From contig JAPPFW010000023.1 of NCBI GenBank assembly GCA_028821575.1, positions 1-32,615 of the forward strand: DNA of 32,615 nt, in the 5' to 3' direction. The translations under genes and the position numbers were made by a program. This stretch comes from a bacterium (GTDB lineage Bacteria; Actinomycetota; Acidimicrobiia; Spongiisociales; Spongiisociaceae). Below, piece by piece: positions 1 to 8,054 of the stretch (position 1 is the first letter of the stretch; every line of letters begins with the position of its first letter). The notes under the pieces are model-generated. The model ran no database searches. It saw only the letters and a list, made by a program, of their open reading frames with translations, and had not been told where the DNA came from.

Positions 1-50
1 CACCCGACCCCCTCACACCCCCAACCCGCCAACCCCGTGAAGAATCAGGG

Positions 51-121
51 CTAGTTGCTAGTTGCTAGTTGCTAGTTGCTAGTTCTGGTTTATGTTGGAT
101 GACTACTGACCACTGACCACT
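51..121. repeat. Heptanucleotide tandem repeats at the ptsI 3' end
   Basis: Five head-to-tail 7-base units (ctagttg four times, then ctagttc) fill 51-85. After a short spacer come gactact, gaccact, gaccact at 101-121, and the last unit runs into the stop codon of the minus-strand gene ending at 121. Both blocks have a 7-base period although their unit sequences differ. Similar arrays recur elsewhere in this window. Confidence 0.85.
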
Positions 122-1815
122 CAAACGTCGCTCACGATCCGTCTCACTTCGGTCGCGTCGGCGGCGGCCAGGGACAGGTCGGCGAGCCGGCGGCAGGCGC
201 CGAGGTCAAGGGAGCGGACCCGGTCCTTGATGGTGGGAACTGCCGGAATCGCTACCGAGAGTTCCGTCACGCCCAACCCGATCAGTATCGGGACGGCGAG
301 GGGGTCACCTGCCATCGCTCCGCACACACCCACCCAGCAACCGGAGGAGCGGGCCGCAGATGTGGTCTCCGCAATGAGTCGGAGCACGGCAGGGTCGAAG
401 GAGTCGGCCCGATGGGCGACCTCCCGGTTGGTGCGGTCCACCGCCAGGGTGTACTGGGTGAGATCATTCGTTCCGATCGAGAAGAAGTCGACGTCGGCCG
501 CTAGCCGGGAGGCGACCAGGGCCGCCGAGGGAACCTCGATCATTATCCCCACTTGGTAGTCCTTGGCATACTCGAGGCCGTCCTGTTCCAGCGACTCTTC
601 GGCTTCAGCCAGGGCTGCTCGGAAGTCCGACACATCTGCCCTTCCCGCCACCATGGGCGCCATGATCGCGAGCCGGCCCTCGGTGCCAGCCCTCAGCAGG
701 GCCCTAAGTTGATCCTGCATCAGGTGCGGGCGGGCCAAGGCAAGGCGGATGCCTCGCAGGCCTAGGAAGGGATTGAGTTCCTCTCCGATCTCGATACCGG
801 GAACCTGCTTGTCCCCCCCTACATCGAGTGTGCGGACCACCACCAACTCATCCCCGAAGGTGGAGAGAACGGTACGGTAGGCCTCGTACTGCTCGTCCTC
901 GTTGACCGGGCGGCTCCTGTCGAGGAACAGGAACTCGGTCCGGAACAGGCCGACACCCTCCGCTCCCAGTGCGATCGCACGCACCGCGTCCTGATCGGAT
1001 CCGATGTTGGCGGCGACCTCGATCCTGGTCCCGTCCAGTGTCACCGCCGCCTCGCTTGCTCGGAGGGCAGCGCCCGCCTGTGCTTCCCGCTCCTTGGACT
1101 GCCGCTCCCTCAACGACCCCAGTGCCTCGTCGGAGGGATCTATGTAGACCTTGCCGGTGGTCCCGTCGAACGCCATCGTGGTACCCGGCTCGATGTCCGG
1201 AAGATCGACCCCCACCACCGCGGGAAGGTCCATTCCCCGGGCGAACACCGCTATGTGGGAAGTGGCGCTTCCCTCCGCGGTGCACAGACCGATTGCCATC
1301 CCGGGCGGGATGGTGGCTGTCTCGGAGGGGAAGAAGTCCGATGCCACCAGTACCGATGGGTTATCCAGGTTGTCCCAGGTGTCGAGAGGCAGCCCCAGAA
1401 CCGATCTCAGCAGTTGGTTCCCGACATCGCGAACGTCTGCGGCTCGGGCGGCCAGGTACTCGTCGTCCAGGGACTCCAGCATCCCTGCGGACTCCTCGGT
1501 CACCTGGAGTACGGCCGCCTCGACGCACAGTGACTCGAATTGGATGCGCTCCCGGATCTCACCGGTGAACTCGGGATCCTCCAGCAGCAGGAGGTGGGCG
1601 CCTATGACCGCCGCCTCCTCGGAGTCGTCGCCGTGTGCCTCCTGAAGCCCCTCGAGCCTCGTTCGGACGAGCGCCTCGCTGCGGGACAGGGCGTTCACTT
1701 CGGCCTCGGGATCGTCTATCCGGCGCGGGGTGACATCGGGGAGGCCGGAGGTGTGCAGGTAGACAGGCCCGATCGCGATGCCGGGCGAGGCACCGATCCC
1801 GGTTCTCTCGATCAA
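121..1815 (-). CDS. ptsI: PTS enzyme I (phosphoenolpyruvate-protein phosphotransferase)
   Basis: Cytoplasmic enzyme that takes phosphate from phosphoenolpyruvate and passes it to HPr, the first step of PTS sugar uptake. The N-terminal GIGASPGIAIG, the swivelling domain with TSHIAVFAR (phospho-histidine near residue 187), and the PEP-binding barrel with SIGTNDLTQY and the C-terminal VCGAMAGDP cysteine motif are all present in family order. The usual Glu after CG is Ala here. I prefer the TTG at 1815, giving 564 residues and the normal short N-terminus; a TTG at 1842 would add nine residues, and neither has a strong ribosome site. It is the last gene of the mannitol PTS operon. HPr, its partner, is not in the window and may lie beyond the left edge. 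Confidence 0.95.
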   Translation of the reverse strand: MIERTGIGASPGIAIGPVYLHTSGLPDVTPRRIDDPEAEVNALSRSEALVRTRLEGLQEAHGDDSEEAAVIGAHLLLLEDPEFTGEIRERIQFESLCVEAAVLQVTEESAGMLESLDDEYLAARAADVRDVGNQLLRSVLGLPLDTWDNLDNPSVLVASDFFPSETATIPPGMAIGLCTAEGSATSHIAVFARGMDLPAVVGVDLPDIEPGTTMAFDGTTGKVYIDPSDEALGSLRERQSKEREAQAGAALRASEAAVTLDGTRIEVAANIGSDQDAVRAIALGAEGVGLFRTEFLFLDRSRPVNEDEQYEAYRTVLSTFGDELVVVRTLDVGGDKQVPGIEIGEELNPFLGLRGIRLALARPHLMQDQLRALLRAGTEGRLAIMAPMVAGRADVSDFRAALAEAEESLEQDGLEYAKDYQVGIMIEVPSAALVASRLAADVDFFSIGTNDLTQYTLAVDRTNREVAHRADSFDPAVLRLIAETTSAARSSGCWVGVCGAMAGDPLAVPILIGLGVTELSVAIPAVPTIKDRVRSLDLGACRRLADLSLAAADATEVRRIVSDV

Positions 1816-1906
1816 CGTGACCGCCCGGCGAGTGCTTCGCAAGTAGCGGCGAGCCGCTCGTCAGGCGCCCCATGGCGTTCGTCTCTCACTCCGGGTAGAC
1901 GGTAGC

Positions 1907-2752
1907 TCATGAGGAGGGCGCGGTGTCGCGCAATGTCTCGATGAAGCTGTGGTGGATGGACCCGTTGCTGGCCACCACAAACGGATCGGAGGCCCCGACC
2001 GGCTCGCCGAACTGATTGGTGACCGTTCCGCCCGCCTCCATGACGAGGAGCGTAGCCGCGCCCATGTCCCAGGGGGAGAGGTCCTCCTCCCAGTAGCCAT
2101 CCATCCTTCCGCAGGCCACCATGCACATGTCGAGTGACGCCGCACCCAGCCGCCGGATTCCCTGAGCTGCCGCCAGGACCCTGCGGAAGCGGGTGTCGCA
2201 GATCTCGACGCGTTGCCCCCTGTCATAGGGGAAGCCGGTGGTGACCAGCGCCTCGTCGAAGTTCTTGACCGTGCTGACCACGATGGGTGTGCCGTTCACC
2301 CTGGCACCGGCACCGGCCACCGCCGTGTACTCGTCCCCGTTGATCACGTCCACCACGACCCCCACCGTGGGAGCGTCATCGATCCAGAGAGCAACTGACA
2401 CGCCCATCCAGGGGAACCCGTGGATGAAGTTGGTGGTGCCGTCGAGAGGGTCGACCAGCCACACCCTCCCCGAACCGGGTAGGCTGCCGCCCCACTCCTC
2501 GCTGACCACCGGGTCCCGCCCCCGATGCACGGTCAGCAGGTCGAGGATGGCTCGCTCCGATCGGTGGTCCACCTCCGTGACCGGGTCGGCCTCTGCCTTG
2601 AAGGAGACCTTGGTCGGTTGCCTCAACCCCGAAGCTACCGCGGCGGCGCCGGCGCGGGCCGCGTTCAGCGCTATCTGCAGATCGGACGCAGCGCTGCGGG
2701 AAGACGTGTGACCGGCGCCGGGTACCGACTTGTCACCCGGCCGGCGGGCCAT
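1907..2752 (-). CDS. Inositol monophosphatase family phosphatase
   Basis: Mg2+-dependent sugar or polyol phosphate phosphatase of 281 residues. The metal-binding motifs are all visible: VSEEWGG, the signature LVDPLDGTTNF, and LSPWDMGAA near the C-terminus. The start overlaps the stop of the upstream 99-residue gene as TGATG, so translation is probably coupled. Family members hydrolyse myo-inositol-1-phosphate, fructose-1,6-bisphosphate, histidinol phosphate and others, and the sequence does not settle the substrate. Its place directly behind mannitol PTS and mannitol-1-phosphate dehydrogenase genes makes a polyol or hexose phosphate a reasonable inference. About 30 extra residues precede the usual family start. 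Confidence 0.9.
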   Translation of the reverse strand: MARRPGDKSVPGAGHTSSRSAASDLQIALNAARAGAAAVASGLRQPTKVSFKAEADPVTEVDHRSERAILDLLTVHRGRDPVVSEEWGGSLPGSGRVWLVDPLDGTTNFIHGFPWMGVSVALWIDDAPTVGVVVDVINGDEYTAVAGAGARVNGTPIVVSTVKNFDEALVTTGFPYDRGQRVEICDTRFRRVLAAAQGIRRLGAASLDMCMVACGRMDGYWEEDLSPWDMGAATLLVMEAGGTVTNQFGEPVGASDPFVVASNGSIHHSFIETLRDTAPSS

Positions 2753-3051
2753 CAGCGTCGGCGGGGCAGGTCGGCCGCTTTGAGGAGGGAGCCGTTGGCG
2801 TCGAGAATGCCGATCTTGGTGCCGATGGTGGCGGGGCTGGCCGCGAACAGGTCGGCGCGGTTGATTATCAGGTAGCGATAGCCGTCAAGCGGGCGGAGCC
2901 TCTTGACGGTCTTCTTGATCTGCTTGTGGTCGGCCGCGATACCGAGGGAACCCCTTGCACAGATCAGATCGGCGTTCCCGCTGGGGTCCGGCTCGGCTGA
3001 CAGCTTGTTCACCATGGCCTGGCGCAACTGGTCGTGGGTCATTCGGGACAT
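2752..3051 (-). CDS. Hypothetical 99-residue protein in mannitol operon
   Basis: I do not recognise this protein. It starts at ATG 3051, preceded by AGGTGA about five bases upstream, and overlaps the phosphatase start by one base (TGATG), so it is very likely translated. It has no membrane segment, signal peptide or cysteine motif. The middle is basic (KQIKKTVKRLR) and the C-terminal half is mixed alpha/beta in character. It is not HPr: the phosphorylatable histidine motif is absent. Its fixed position between mtlD and the phosphatase suggests a role in the same pathway. Confidence 0.7.
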   Translation of the reverse strand: MSRMTHDQLRQAMVNKLSAEPDPSGNADLICARGSLGIAADHKQIKKTVKRLRPLDGYRYLIINRADLFAASPATIGTKIGILDANGSLLKAADLPRRR

Positions 3052-3101
3052 TTCTTCACCTGGGGAGACTTGGATTGCGTGCCCATCATATCGGGGGAAG
3101 G

Positions 3102-4220
3102 TCAGGGCGCAGGGCAGACCATCCGTGATCGAAGCATCTCCGTCAGGTCTCCGTCCAGATCCGGTCCGAGGACGGACTGCCACCCTCCGGCGTCCAGGGC
3201 AAGCACCAGATCGTCCACACCGTCCACCCGGTTGTCGCTCAAGGTGAGTCCGGCCGCGATGGCGTCGCACAGGGCTCCTACAGGCAGACCCCTCCGAGCC
3301 GCTTCACGTGCGGGGCCGACCAGGCGTTCGCCGGGTCCCAACTTGATCAACGGGTTACGCGCCACCCGCCGGACGGGGTCCACGAGAGCGGTGTTGGCGA
3401 ATCTCTCCAGGTTGGACCGGCCGTAATCGGCGAGATCACCGGCGCTCCACTCTCCGGACCGGCTGGCGAGGACCGCGGCCATGGTCACGAGCATCTCCTC
3501 CAGGCGGCTCCGGATGCGGGGATCGGAGACGGCCTGGGCGATCGTCTCGTGACCTGACTGCAGACCGAGGAATGCCGACGCGGCGTGCAGTCCGTTGACC
3601 AGCCACAGCTTTCTCGTCCGGTGCAGGTCCAGGTCGTCCACCAGTTCCAGGCCGGCTACCCCGGGGTGGAGCCCGATCCAGGCATCGCCGGCCACTTTGA
3701 ACTCGAAGCGGGCTTCCACCTCGACCGACAGGTCGTCGCTTGCGGAGCCCGGGACCATGCGGTCGACGAGGGTCTCCGGGAAACCCACCCCCGGCGCCCC
3801 GCCCATCCGGGTCTCCACGTGCTGTTTCAGCAGCGCCGTGTTGGGGTCGGCGTTCTCGCAGGCCAGGACATTGCGGACCCGGCTGTCGCTTCGACGGAGG
3901 GCGGCTGCGATCGTCGGCGCCACCCTTCCGAGGATCCCGGCTCCCACCGCGGTACACACCAGTTCCGCCGAGGCAGTGGCGGCCGTGGCCCGTTCGGTAT
4001 CGGTCCCGTCGACGCCGCTGACCCCCTCGATCAACTCCGAAGACCGGCCGGCGTCCCCTACTACGATCACCCGGTAGGACCTCCTGCGGTTCAGAAGTTC
4101 CACGAGTGCGGGCGCGACGTCCACGAAGACCACTTCCCACCCGGCCCGGCCGAACAGCCATCCCAGCAACCCCCTTCCTATGTTGCCGGCGCCGAAGACT
4201 ACGACGCGCCGCCCGGTCAT
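3102..4220 (-). CDS. mtlD: Mannitol-1-phosphate 5-dehydrogenase
   Basis: Oxidises mannitol-1-phosphate, the product of PTS uptake, to fructose-6-phosphate with NAD+. The 372-residue protein opens with a Rossmann fold nucleotide-binding loop (VVFGAGNIGRGLLG, residues 7-20) and keeps CENADPN, GFPETLVDRMVP and the catalytic-domain motif RKLWLVNGLHAASAFLG of the polyol-specific long-chain dehydrogenases. Length is close to the usual 380-390. The start ATG at 4220 overlaps the IIA stop as ATGA, indicating translational coupling to the transporter. No frameshift is visible. Confidence 0.95.
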   Translation of the reverse strand: MTGRRVVVFGAGNIGRGLLGWLFGRAGWEVVFVDVAPALVELLNRRRSYRVIVVGDAGRSSELIEGVSGVDGTDTERATAATASAELVCTAVGAGILGRVAPTIAAALRRSDSRVRNVLACENADPNTALLKQHVETRMGGAPGVGFPETLVDRMVPGSASDDLSVEVEARFEFKVAGDAWIGLHPGVAGLELVDDLDLHRTRKLWLVNGLHAASAFLGLQSGHETIAQAVSDPRIRSRLEEMLVTMAAVLASRSGEWSAGDLADYGRSNLERFANTALVDPVRRVARNPLIKLGPGERLVGPAREAARRGLPVGALCDAIAAGLTLSDNRVDGVDDLVLALDAGGWQSVLGPDLDGDLTEMLRSRMVCPAP

Positions 4221-4663
4221 TCTCCGGGAGACGAGAGGACCTCCCGGACGTAGCCGGCGTCGGTTGTGACAGCCAGGCGGGCGCACAACTCCTCGTCGTC
4301 CAGCACGTCGGCCAGATGGGACATCACCGCCAGGTGTTCCTCGCCGATGGCGGCCAGCCCGAACACGAGGAAGGCGACATCGTCCTCGTCGCCCCATGGG
4401 ACACCGGCCGGATACTGGGCTAGGACCAGGGCGGTCCGCCTGATCAGGCCGCGATCCTCGTAGGTGCAGTGGGGGAGGGCGATCCCGTTGCCCAGATAGG
4501 TCGAGATGACCGCCTCCCTGGCGAGCATCGACTCCCCGTAGCCATCCTCCACGGCCCCCAGGTCGGACAACATCCCCGACACCCGGGCCACGGCGTCTTC
4601 CAGGGTAGAACCCTCCTCGCCCAGGGTGATGGCCTCGACCGCGGTAACGGATTCTGCTGTCAT
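4217..4663 (-). CDS. mtlF: PTS mannitol-type IIA component
   Basis: Cytoplasmic phosphocarrier that receives phosphate from HPr and passes it to IIB. The active-site motif GNGIALPHC places the phospho-histidine at residue 65, typical of mannitol/fructose-family IIA domains, and the single domain of 148 residues is normal size. ATG 4663 is chosen because GAGAGG lies about nine bases upstream and it leaves 13 bases after the IIB gene; an in-frame start at 4693 would overlap IIB. In E. coli this domain is fused into MtlA; here it stands alone. The stop overlaps mtlD. Confidence 0.92.
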   Translation of the reverse strand: MTAESVTAVEAITLGEEGSTLEDAVARVSGMLSDLGAVEDGYGESMLAREAVISTYLGNGIALPHCTYEDRGLIRRTALVLAQYPAGVPWGDEDDVAFLVFGLAAIGEEHLAVMSHLADVLDDEELCARLAVTTDAGYVREVLSSPGE

Positions 4664-4676
4664 GTCACGCTGCCTC

Positions 4677-5000
4677 TCAGATTCCCTCGACATCGGCGCC
4701 TGAGGACAGGTCGGCGACCAGTTTGACCAGGGAAGGGTCGTTGAAGAAGATCTTGAACGGGACCACCGCTGCCTCGGGTGCGACCTGCTTCACCCGGGAA
4801 GCCAACCCGGCATGGGTGACTACCACATCGGTGCCCGCCGGTATGTCATGAACCGGCGCGTGGCTGACCTTGATCTTGAGTTTGGCCTTCTTGAGCTTCT
4901 TCTTGAGGAAGTTCGTGACCATAAGGCTCGAGCCCATCCCCGCCTCGCACGCCAGCACGATCCAACTGACATCCGATGCCGCCTTCGTTACTGAACTCAT
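4677..5000 (-). CDS. PTS mannitol-type IIB component
   Basis: Single-domain IIB protein of 107 residues that accepts phosphate on Cys18, in ACEAGMGSSLMV, and transfers it to mannitol carried by IIC. This is the C-x2-G-x-GSS loop of the mannitol IIB fold. ATG 5000 has AGAAGGA about ten bases upstream. It is separated from IIC by an 80-base gap holding a very strong hairpin. IIB is normally fused to IIC in mannitol permeases, so a stand-alone IIB is notable but known in actinobacteria. Confidence 0.92.
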   Translation of the reverse strand: MSSVTKAASDVSWIVLACEAGMGSSLMVTNFLKKKLKKAKLKIKVSHAPVHDIPAGTDVVVTHAGLASRVKQVAPEAAVVPFKIFFNDPSLVKLVADLSSGADVEGI

Positions 5001-5024
5001 ATTGATGATCCTTCTGATAGGAAA

Positions 5025-5057
5025 GTGGAAGAGCCTCCCCGGGGGAGGCTCTTCCAC
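5025..5057 (-). terminator. Perfect 16-bp hairpin between IIC and IIB genes
   Basis: Arms 5025-5040 and 5042-5057 are exact reverse complements with one base between them, and on the minus strand the hairpin is followed by TTTC. It lies between the IIC stop and the IIB ribosome site, so a full terminator would silence IIB, IIA and mtlD. It is more likely a partial terminator or an RNA-processing and stability element that sets the ratio of permease to downstream products. Confidence 0.75.
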
Positions 5058-5080
5058 TCTAGAGAGTTTGCTTCGGGTGT

Positions 5081-6175
5081 TCAGCCGGTTGGGATACTGG
5101 GCATGGTACCGATCATCTCGTCGGTTCCCTCCTGCTCCTTGACTGGAGATATCCGCAGCAACAGGGTTCCTACCACGAAGGCAGCGGCTGCCGCGGCCAG
5201 AACCCCTAAGAGGACCCCGAAGTGTTGTCCTCTCGGTATCACCGCTAGGTAGGCGAAGATCGAACCCGGTGAAGGCGTTGCGGTCAGCCCCGCATCGAAT
5301 ATCACGAAGATGATGTCGGCGAGGATGCCTCCGGCCCACACGGACAGGATCATGATGGGGTGCATGAGGATGTACGGGAAGTAGACCTCATGGATACCAC
5401 CGAAGAAGTGGATCACGATCGCGCCGGGTGCCGACAGCTTGGCCAGGCCCTTGCCGGCGAACCAGTAAGCCAGCAGCAATCCCAGGCCGGGTCCCGGGTT
5501 GGTCTCGAGTAGGAAGTAGATCGAGCGCCCGGTCTCCGCGGTGTCGGCGACGCCCAGCGGACCGAGCACCCCGTGATTGATGGCGTTGTTCAGGAACAAC
5601 ACCTTCCCGACTTCGATGGGGATGTCCGCCAGCGGCAGTAACCCGGCGTCGGTGATCCCCTCGACCAGGTTCCCGAAGAAGTTTGCGATCGCGGCCATGA
5701 TCGGACCGATGATCCACTTGCCGAGGATGGCCAGGATGAAGCCGAGGATTCCGGCCGAGAAGTTGTTGTACAGCATCTCGAACCCAACCGCGACCTTGTC
5801 CTCGAAGGCCTCGTCGATCTTCATGAGGATCCAAGCCGCCAGGGGACCGACCAGCATCGCGCCGAGGAACTGGGGCGGATCGCCCGTGGCGCCGCTTGCC
5901 AGTTCGAAATCGGCGCCGACGATGATTCCCATCGTGGCAATGGCGCCCATCACCCCTCCACGGTGCCCGTACACCATCTTGCCACCTGTGAACCCGATCA
6001 ATACGGGCAGCAGGTATACGATGATTGGGCCTACCAACTCGGAGAGACTCTCATTGGGTGTCCATCCGGTGGGAATGAAAAAGGCGGTGATCAGTCCCCA
6101 GGCGAGAATCGCGCCGATGTTGGGGATGACCATGCCCGCCATGTACCCTCCGAACTTCTGCAGACGTGCAAGCAT
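5081..6175 (-). CDS. mtlA: PTS mannitol-type IIC permease
   Basis: Integral membrane permease of 364 residues that carries mannitol across the membrane for phosphorylation by IIB. Strongly hydrophobic segments run through most of its length. Conserved mannitol IIC motifs are visible: KFGGYMAGMVIPNIGA at the N-terminus, FTGGKMVYGHRGG, NNAINHGVLGPLG, and the substrate-binding GGIHEVYFPYILM. It ends shortly after the IIC domain, with no fused IIB or IIA. The ribosome site GGGAGG sits five bases before the ATG. It is the first gene of the operon. Confidence 0.95.
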   Translation of the reverse strand: MLARLQKFGGYMAGMVIPNIGAILAWGLITAFFIPTGWTPNESLSELVGPIIVYLLPVLIGFTGGKMVYGHRGGVMGAIATMGIIVGADFELASGATGDPPQFLGAMLVGPLAAWILMKIDEAFEDKVAVGFEMLYNNFSAGILGFILAILGKWIIGPIMAAIANFFGNLVEGITDAGLLPLADIPIEVGKVLFLNNAINHGVLGPLGVADTAETGRSIYFLLETNPGPGLGLLLAYWFAGKGLAKLSAPGAIVIHFFGGIHEVYFPYILMHPIMILSVWAGGILADIIFVIFDAGLTATPSPGSIFAYLAVIPRGQHFGVLLGVLAAAAAAFVVGTLLLRISPVKEQEGTDEMIGTMPSIPTG

Positions 6176-6211
6176 CCGACCTCCCTGATTGTGAAATGCT
6201 TAATCCGACAA

Positions 6212-6241
6212 ACATTAGGTGAGAGGAGGCGGGGGGCGCAA
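6212..6241 (-). promoter_or_regulatory. Possible promoter of the mannitol operon
   Basis: On the minus strand TTGCGC (6236-6241) and TAATGT (6212-6217) are separated by 18 bases and lie 36 bases before the IIC start. The match to -35/-10 consensus is moderate, and no regulator gene is adjacent. Confidence 0.3.
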
Positions 6242-6274
6242 CTATTCGCGATCTCCGATGGGCGGCCTCGACCT

Positions 6275-6931
6275 TCAGTTGCGTGTGATCGTCCGGTAGG
6301 CGGCGGCCCAGGTGACTGATCCCACGGCGAGCGCCGGTGTACCCGCCACCAGCATGCCGATGACGCCCAGCGGGCTCGTGCCAGACCGGTAGAGGAGGAA
6401 TGCGGCAGGAACGAACAGGGCCAGACAGATGAGGAGTAGCTGAAGAAGCCTGAGCCGGTTGCCCCGGGTCAACTCGGAACTGAGCGCCAGGGCTTCGAAT
6501 CCCCTGGCCTTGCGCTCGATGATGAGGAACGGGTAGAGGCTGTAGATCATCAGCACCATGATCCCGGGCACGAAGAGCAGCAGAGTTCCGACCGCCACCG
6601 TGAAGTAGAAGGTCACCGACGCTCTGACGAACCCGTCGCGGACCCACCAATCATCCTCCGATGGTCTCCGGTGCCGGCCTGAAGAGGTGACGGCCAGGGC
6701 GGAGCGGGACAGGGGCCACGCCGCGTAGCCGCCTAGGGCCAGTCCGAGCAGCCACACCGCCAGGTCAGCCCAGTAGTTGTCGGCTGCCCGGCTGACCAGG
6801 AGGACCGCGGTCGGCACAGCCATGAGATAGGCGGAGCGGACCAGTAGGGAAGTGGGCTCCCTGCCGAACCCGGCCAGTCCTTCGCGGAAGACAGAACCGA
6901 CGCGGAGCACCGGGGGTTCTCTTCTGGGCAT
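6275..6931 (-). CDS. Multi-pass membrane protein, YciC/GPDPase-membrane-domain-like
   Basis: A 218-residue protein with about five to six hydrophobic helices (around 32-47, 56-73, 105-135, 160-178, 185-205). The stretch ERKARGFEALALSSELTRGN, which follows a pair of helices, resembles the central loop seen in YciC/UPF0259 and glycerophosphodiesterase membrane-domain proteins. That is a weak family assignment and implies no specific activity. ATG 6931 has GAAGGT about six bases upstream and a TAGGTT -10-like box 20 bases upstream. It is transcribed divergently from the SAM hydrolase gene, and its stop lies 99 bases before the mannitol operon start. Confidence 0.75.
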   Translation of the reverse strand: MPRREPPVLRVGSVFREGLAGFGREPTSLLVRSAYLMAVPTAVLLVSRAADNYWADLAVWLLGLALGGYAAWPLSRSALAVTSSGRHRRPSEDDWWVRDGFVRASVTFYFTVAVGTLLLFVPGIMVLMIYSLYPFLIIERKARGFEALALSSELTRGNRLRLLQLLLICLALFVPAAFLLYRSGTSPLGVIGMLVAGTPALAVGSVTWAAAYRTITRN

Positions 6932-6951
6932 GTTGGACCTTCGAAGCGTGC

Positions 6952-6957
6952 AACCTA
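6952..6957 (-). promoter_or_regulatory. -10-like box of the membrane protein gene
   Basis: TAGGTT on the minus strand lies 20 bases before the ATG at 6931, within the 89-base divergent region shared with the plus-strand gene at 7021. I see no convincing -35. Confidence 0.3.
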
Positions 6958-7020
6958 GGCTAGTTCGGCCGGGGCCAGGATCCGGCAGGCCCTTTTGAGC
7001 CTTGTGTCGAGGAGGGTGGC

Positions 7021-7839
7021 ATGACCGGGAGAATCGCCCGACCCATCACCTTCATATCCGACTTCGGTTGGGATGACGAGTTCGTCGGCGTCGTACACGG
7101 CGTGATCGCGACGCTGGCGCCGCGGTGCCGGGTGATAGACCTCAACCACCGGATCCCCAGGGGAGATGTCCGATCGGGTGCGCTGGCGTTGCTCCGCGGG
7201 GTCCAGTACATGCCGGCCGGAGTGATCCTGGCGGTGGTGGATCCCGGTGTCGGAACGGGACGGAGGGCCGTGGCGTTGGATACGCCCTGGGGGTACCTGG
7301 TTGGTCCCGACAACGGGCTCCTGTCGCCCGCCGCGGCTTTCCTGGGCGGGGTCACGTCAGCTTTCTCGATCGAGAACCCCGACGTGATGCTCCCGTCGAC
7401 CGGTCGGACCTTCGAGGGCCGGGACCGCTTCGCACCGGCCGCGGCGGTGCTGGCGTCGGGCGAGGCATCCCTCGCGGACCTGGGCCCGCAGGTCGATCCC
7501 CACACCCTCAACCCTCTGCTGCTGCCGCTCTCCGAGGTGTCGGACGGGAAGGTCGCCGGCCAGGCCTGGTGGGTGGACACCTATGGCAACGTCCAGACCA
7601 ACATCTCCCCCGAGGACCTGGGGGAAGCCGGGATGTCGCACGGGGAGCGCCTGGTCGTGAGAGTGGGCCTGATGCGTTACAACGTCCCGTGGGCCCGGAC
7701 CTACTCCGACGTCGGGGAGGGTCGTCCCCTGCTGTACGTCGACTCGGCGGGGCTGATTGCACTCGCAGTCCGTGGCGGGCGCGCCAGCGAGCACTTCACT
7801 CTGGGAGTGGATACATCGGTGGTCATCTCTGGTGGCTAG
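7021..7839 (+). CDS. SAM hydroxide adenosyltransferase (DUF62 family)
   Basis: Cytoplasmic enzyme of the fluorinase/chlorinase superfamily. Most members use water or hydroxide to split S-adenosylmethionine into adenosine and methionine. The 272-residue protein carries ITFISDFGWDDEFVG at the N-terminus with the SAM-contacting Asp, then LAVVDPGVGTGRR, LVGPDNGLLSP, TFEGRDRFAP, and DTYGNVQTNIS opening the C-terminal domain. The region that makes a halide site in SalL and FlA cannot be judged by eye, but the common hydrolase is far more likely. GAGGAGGG lies six bases before the ATG. A heptamer repeat starts on its stop codon. Confidence 0.9.
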   Translation: MTGRIARPITFISDFGWDDEFVGVVHGVIATLAPRCRVIDLNHRIPRGDVRSGALALLRGVQYMPAGVILAVVDPGVGTGRRAVALDTPWGYLVGPDNGLLSPAAAFLGGVTSAFSIENPDVMLPSTGRTFEGRDRFAPAAAVLASGEASLADLGPQVDPHTLNPLLLPLSEVSDGKVAGQAWWVDTYGNVQTNISPEDLGEAGMSHGERLVVRVGLMRYNVPWARTYSDVGEGRPLLYVDSAGLIALAVRGGRASEHFTLGVDTSVVISGG

Positions 7840-7859
7840 TGGCTGGTGGCGAATGGCTG
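7832..7859. repeat. Degenerate heptamer repeat at a stop codon
   Basis: Four 7-base units, gtggcta, gtggctg, gtggcga and atggctg, run in one register across the stop codon of the SAM hydrolase gene (TAG at 7837-7839). Confidence 0.7.
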
Positions 7860-7912
7860 GAGGGATCGGCGCTTACCGAATCGGCTGCGCCGGCCGGTAA
7901 CCTGGTGGTGAG

Positions 7913-8014
7913 TTGAGACCGGGAACAGCCTTCGCCCTACTCGCTCTGCTGGCTGTGATCGGCATGGCGGGAATCATCTTCGTGATCCAACTGTGGGGGA
8001 TTGGAGGTTGGTGA
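7913..8014 (+). CDS. Possible 33-residue single-helix membrane peptide
   Basis: A short frame from TTG 7913 to TGA 8014 encodes a basic start (MRPG) followed by one clean hydrophobic helix (FALLALLAVIGMAGIIFVI) and a Trp/Gly tail. GGTGGTGAG precedes the TTG. The helix is the main argument for coding. Against it are the weak start, the small size, and the heptamer-like DNA that overlaps its end. It lies convergent with the cytochrome c gene at 8055. If real, it could be a small subunit of the neighbouring complex, but nothing shows this. Confidence 0.33.
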   Translation: MRPGTAFALLALLAVIGMAGIIFVIQLWGIGGW

Positions 8015-8054
8015 CCGGTGGCTCGCGATTGGGCTCCCACCATCCACCATCGCT

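Noticed and set aside
2752..3051. The 99-residue unknown protein as the missing HPr
   Set aside because: The size fits, but there is no phosphorylatable His motif (GIHARPA-type) and no regulatory Ser motif.
6189..6206. TTGTGAA half-site of a Rex box before the mannitol operon
   Set aside because: The second half matches the Rex consensus at only three of seven positions, and the site lies downstream of the likely -10 box. It is probably chance.
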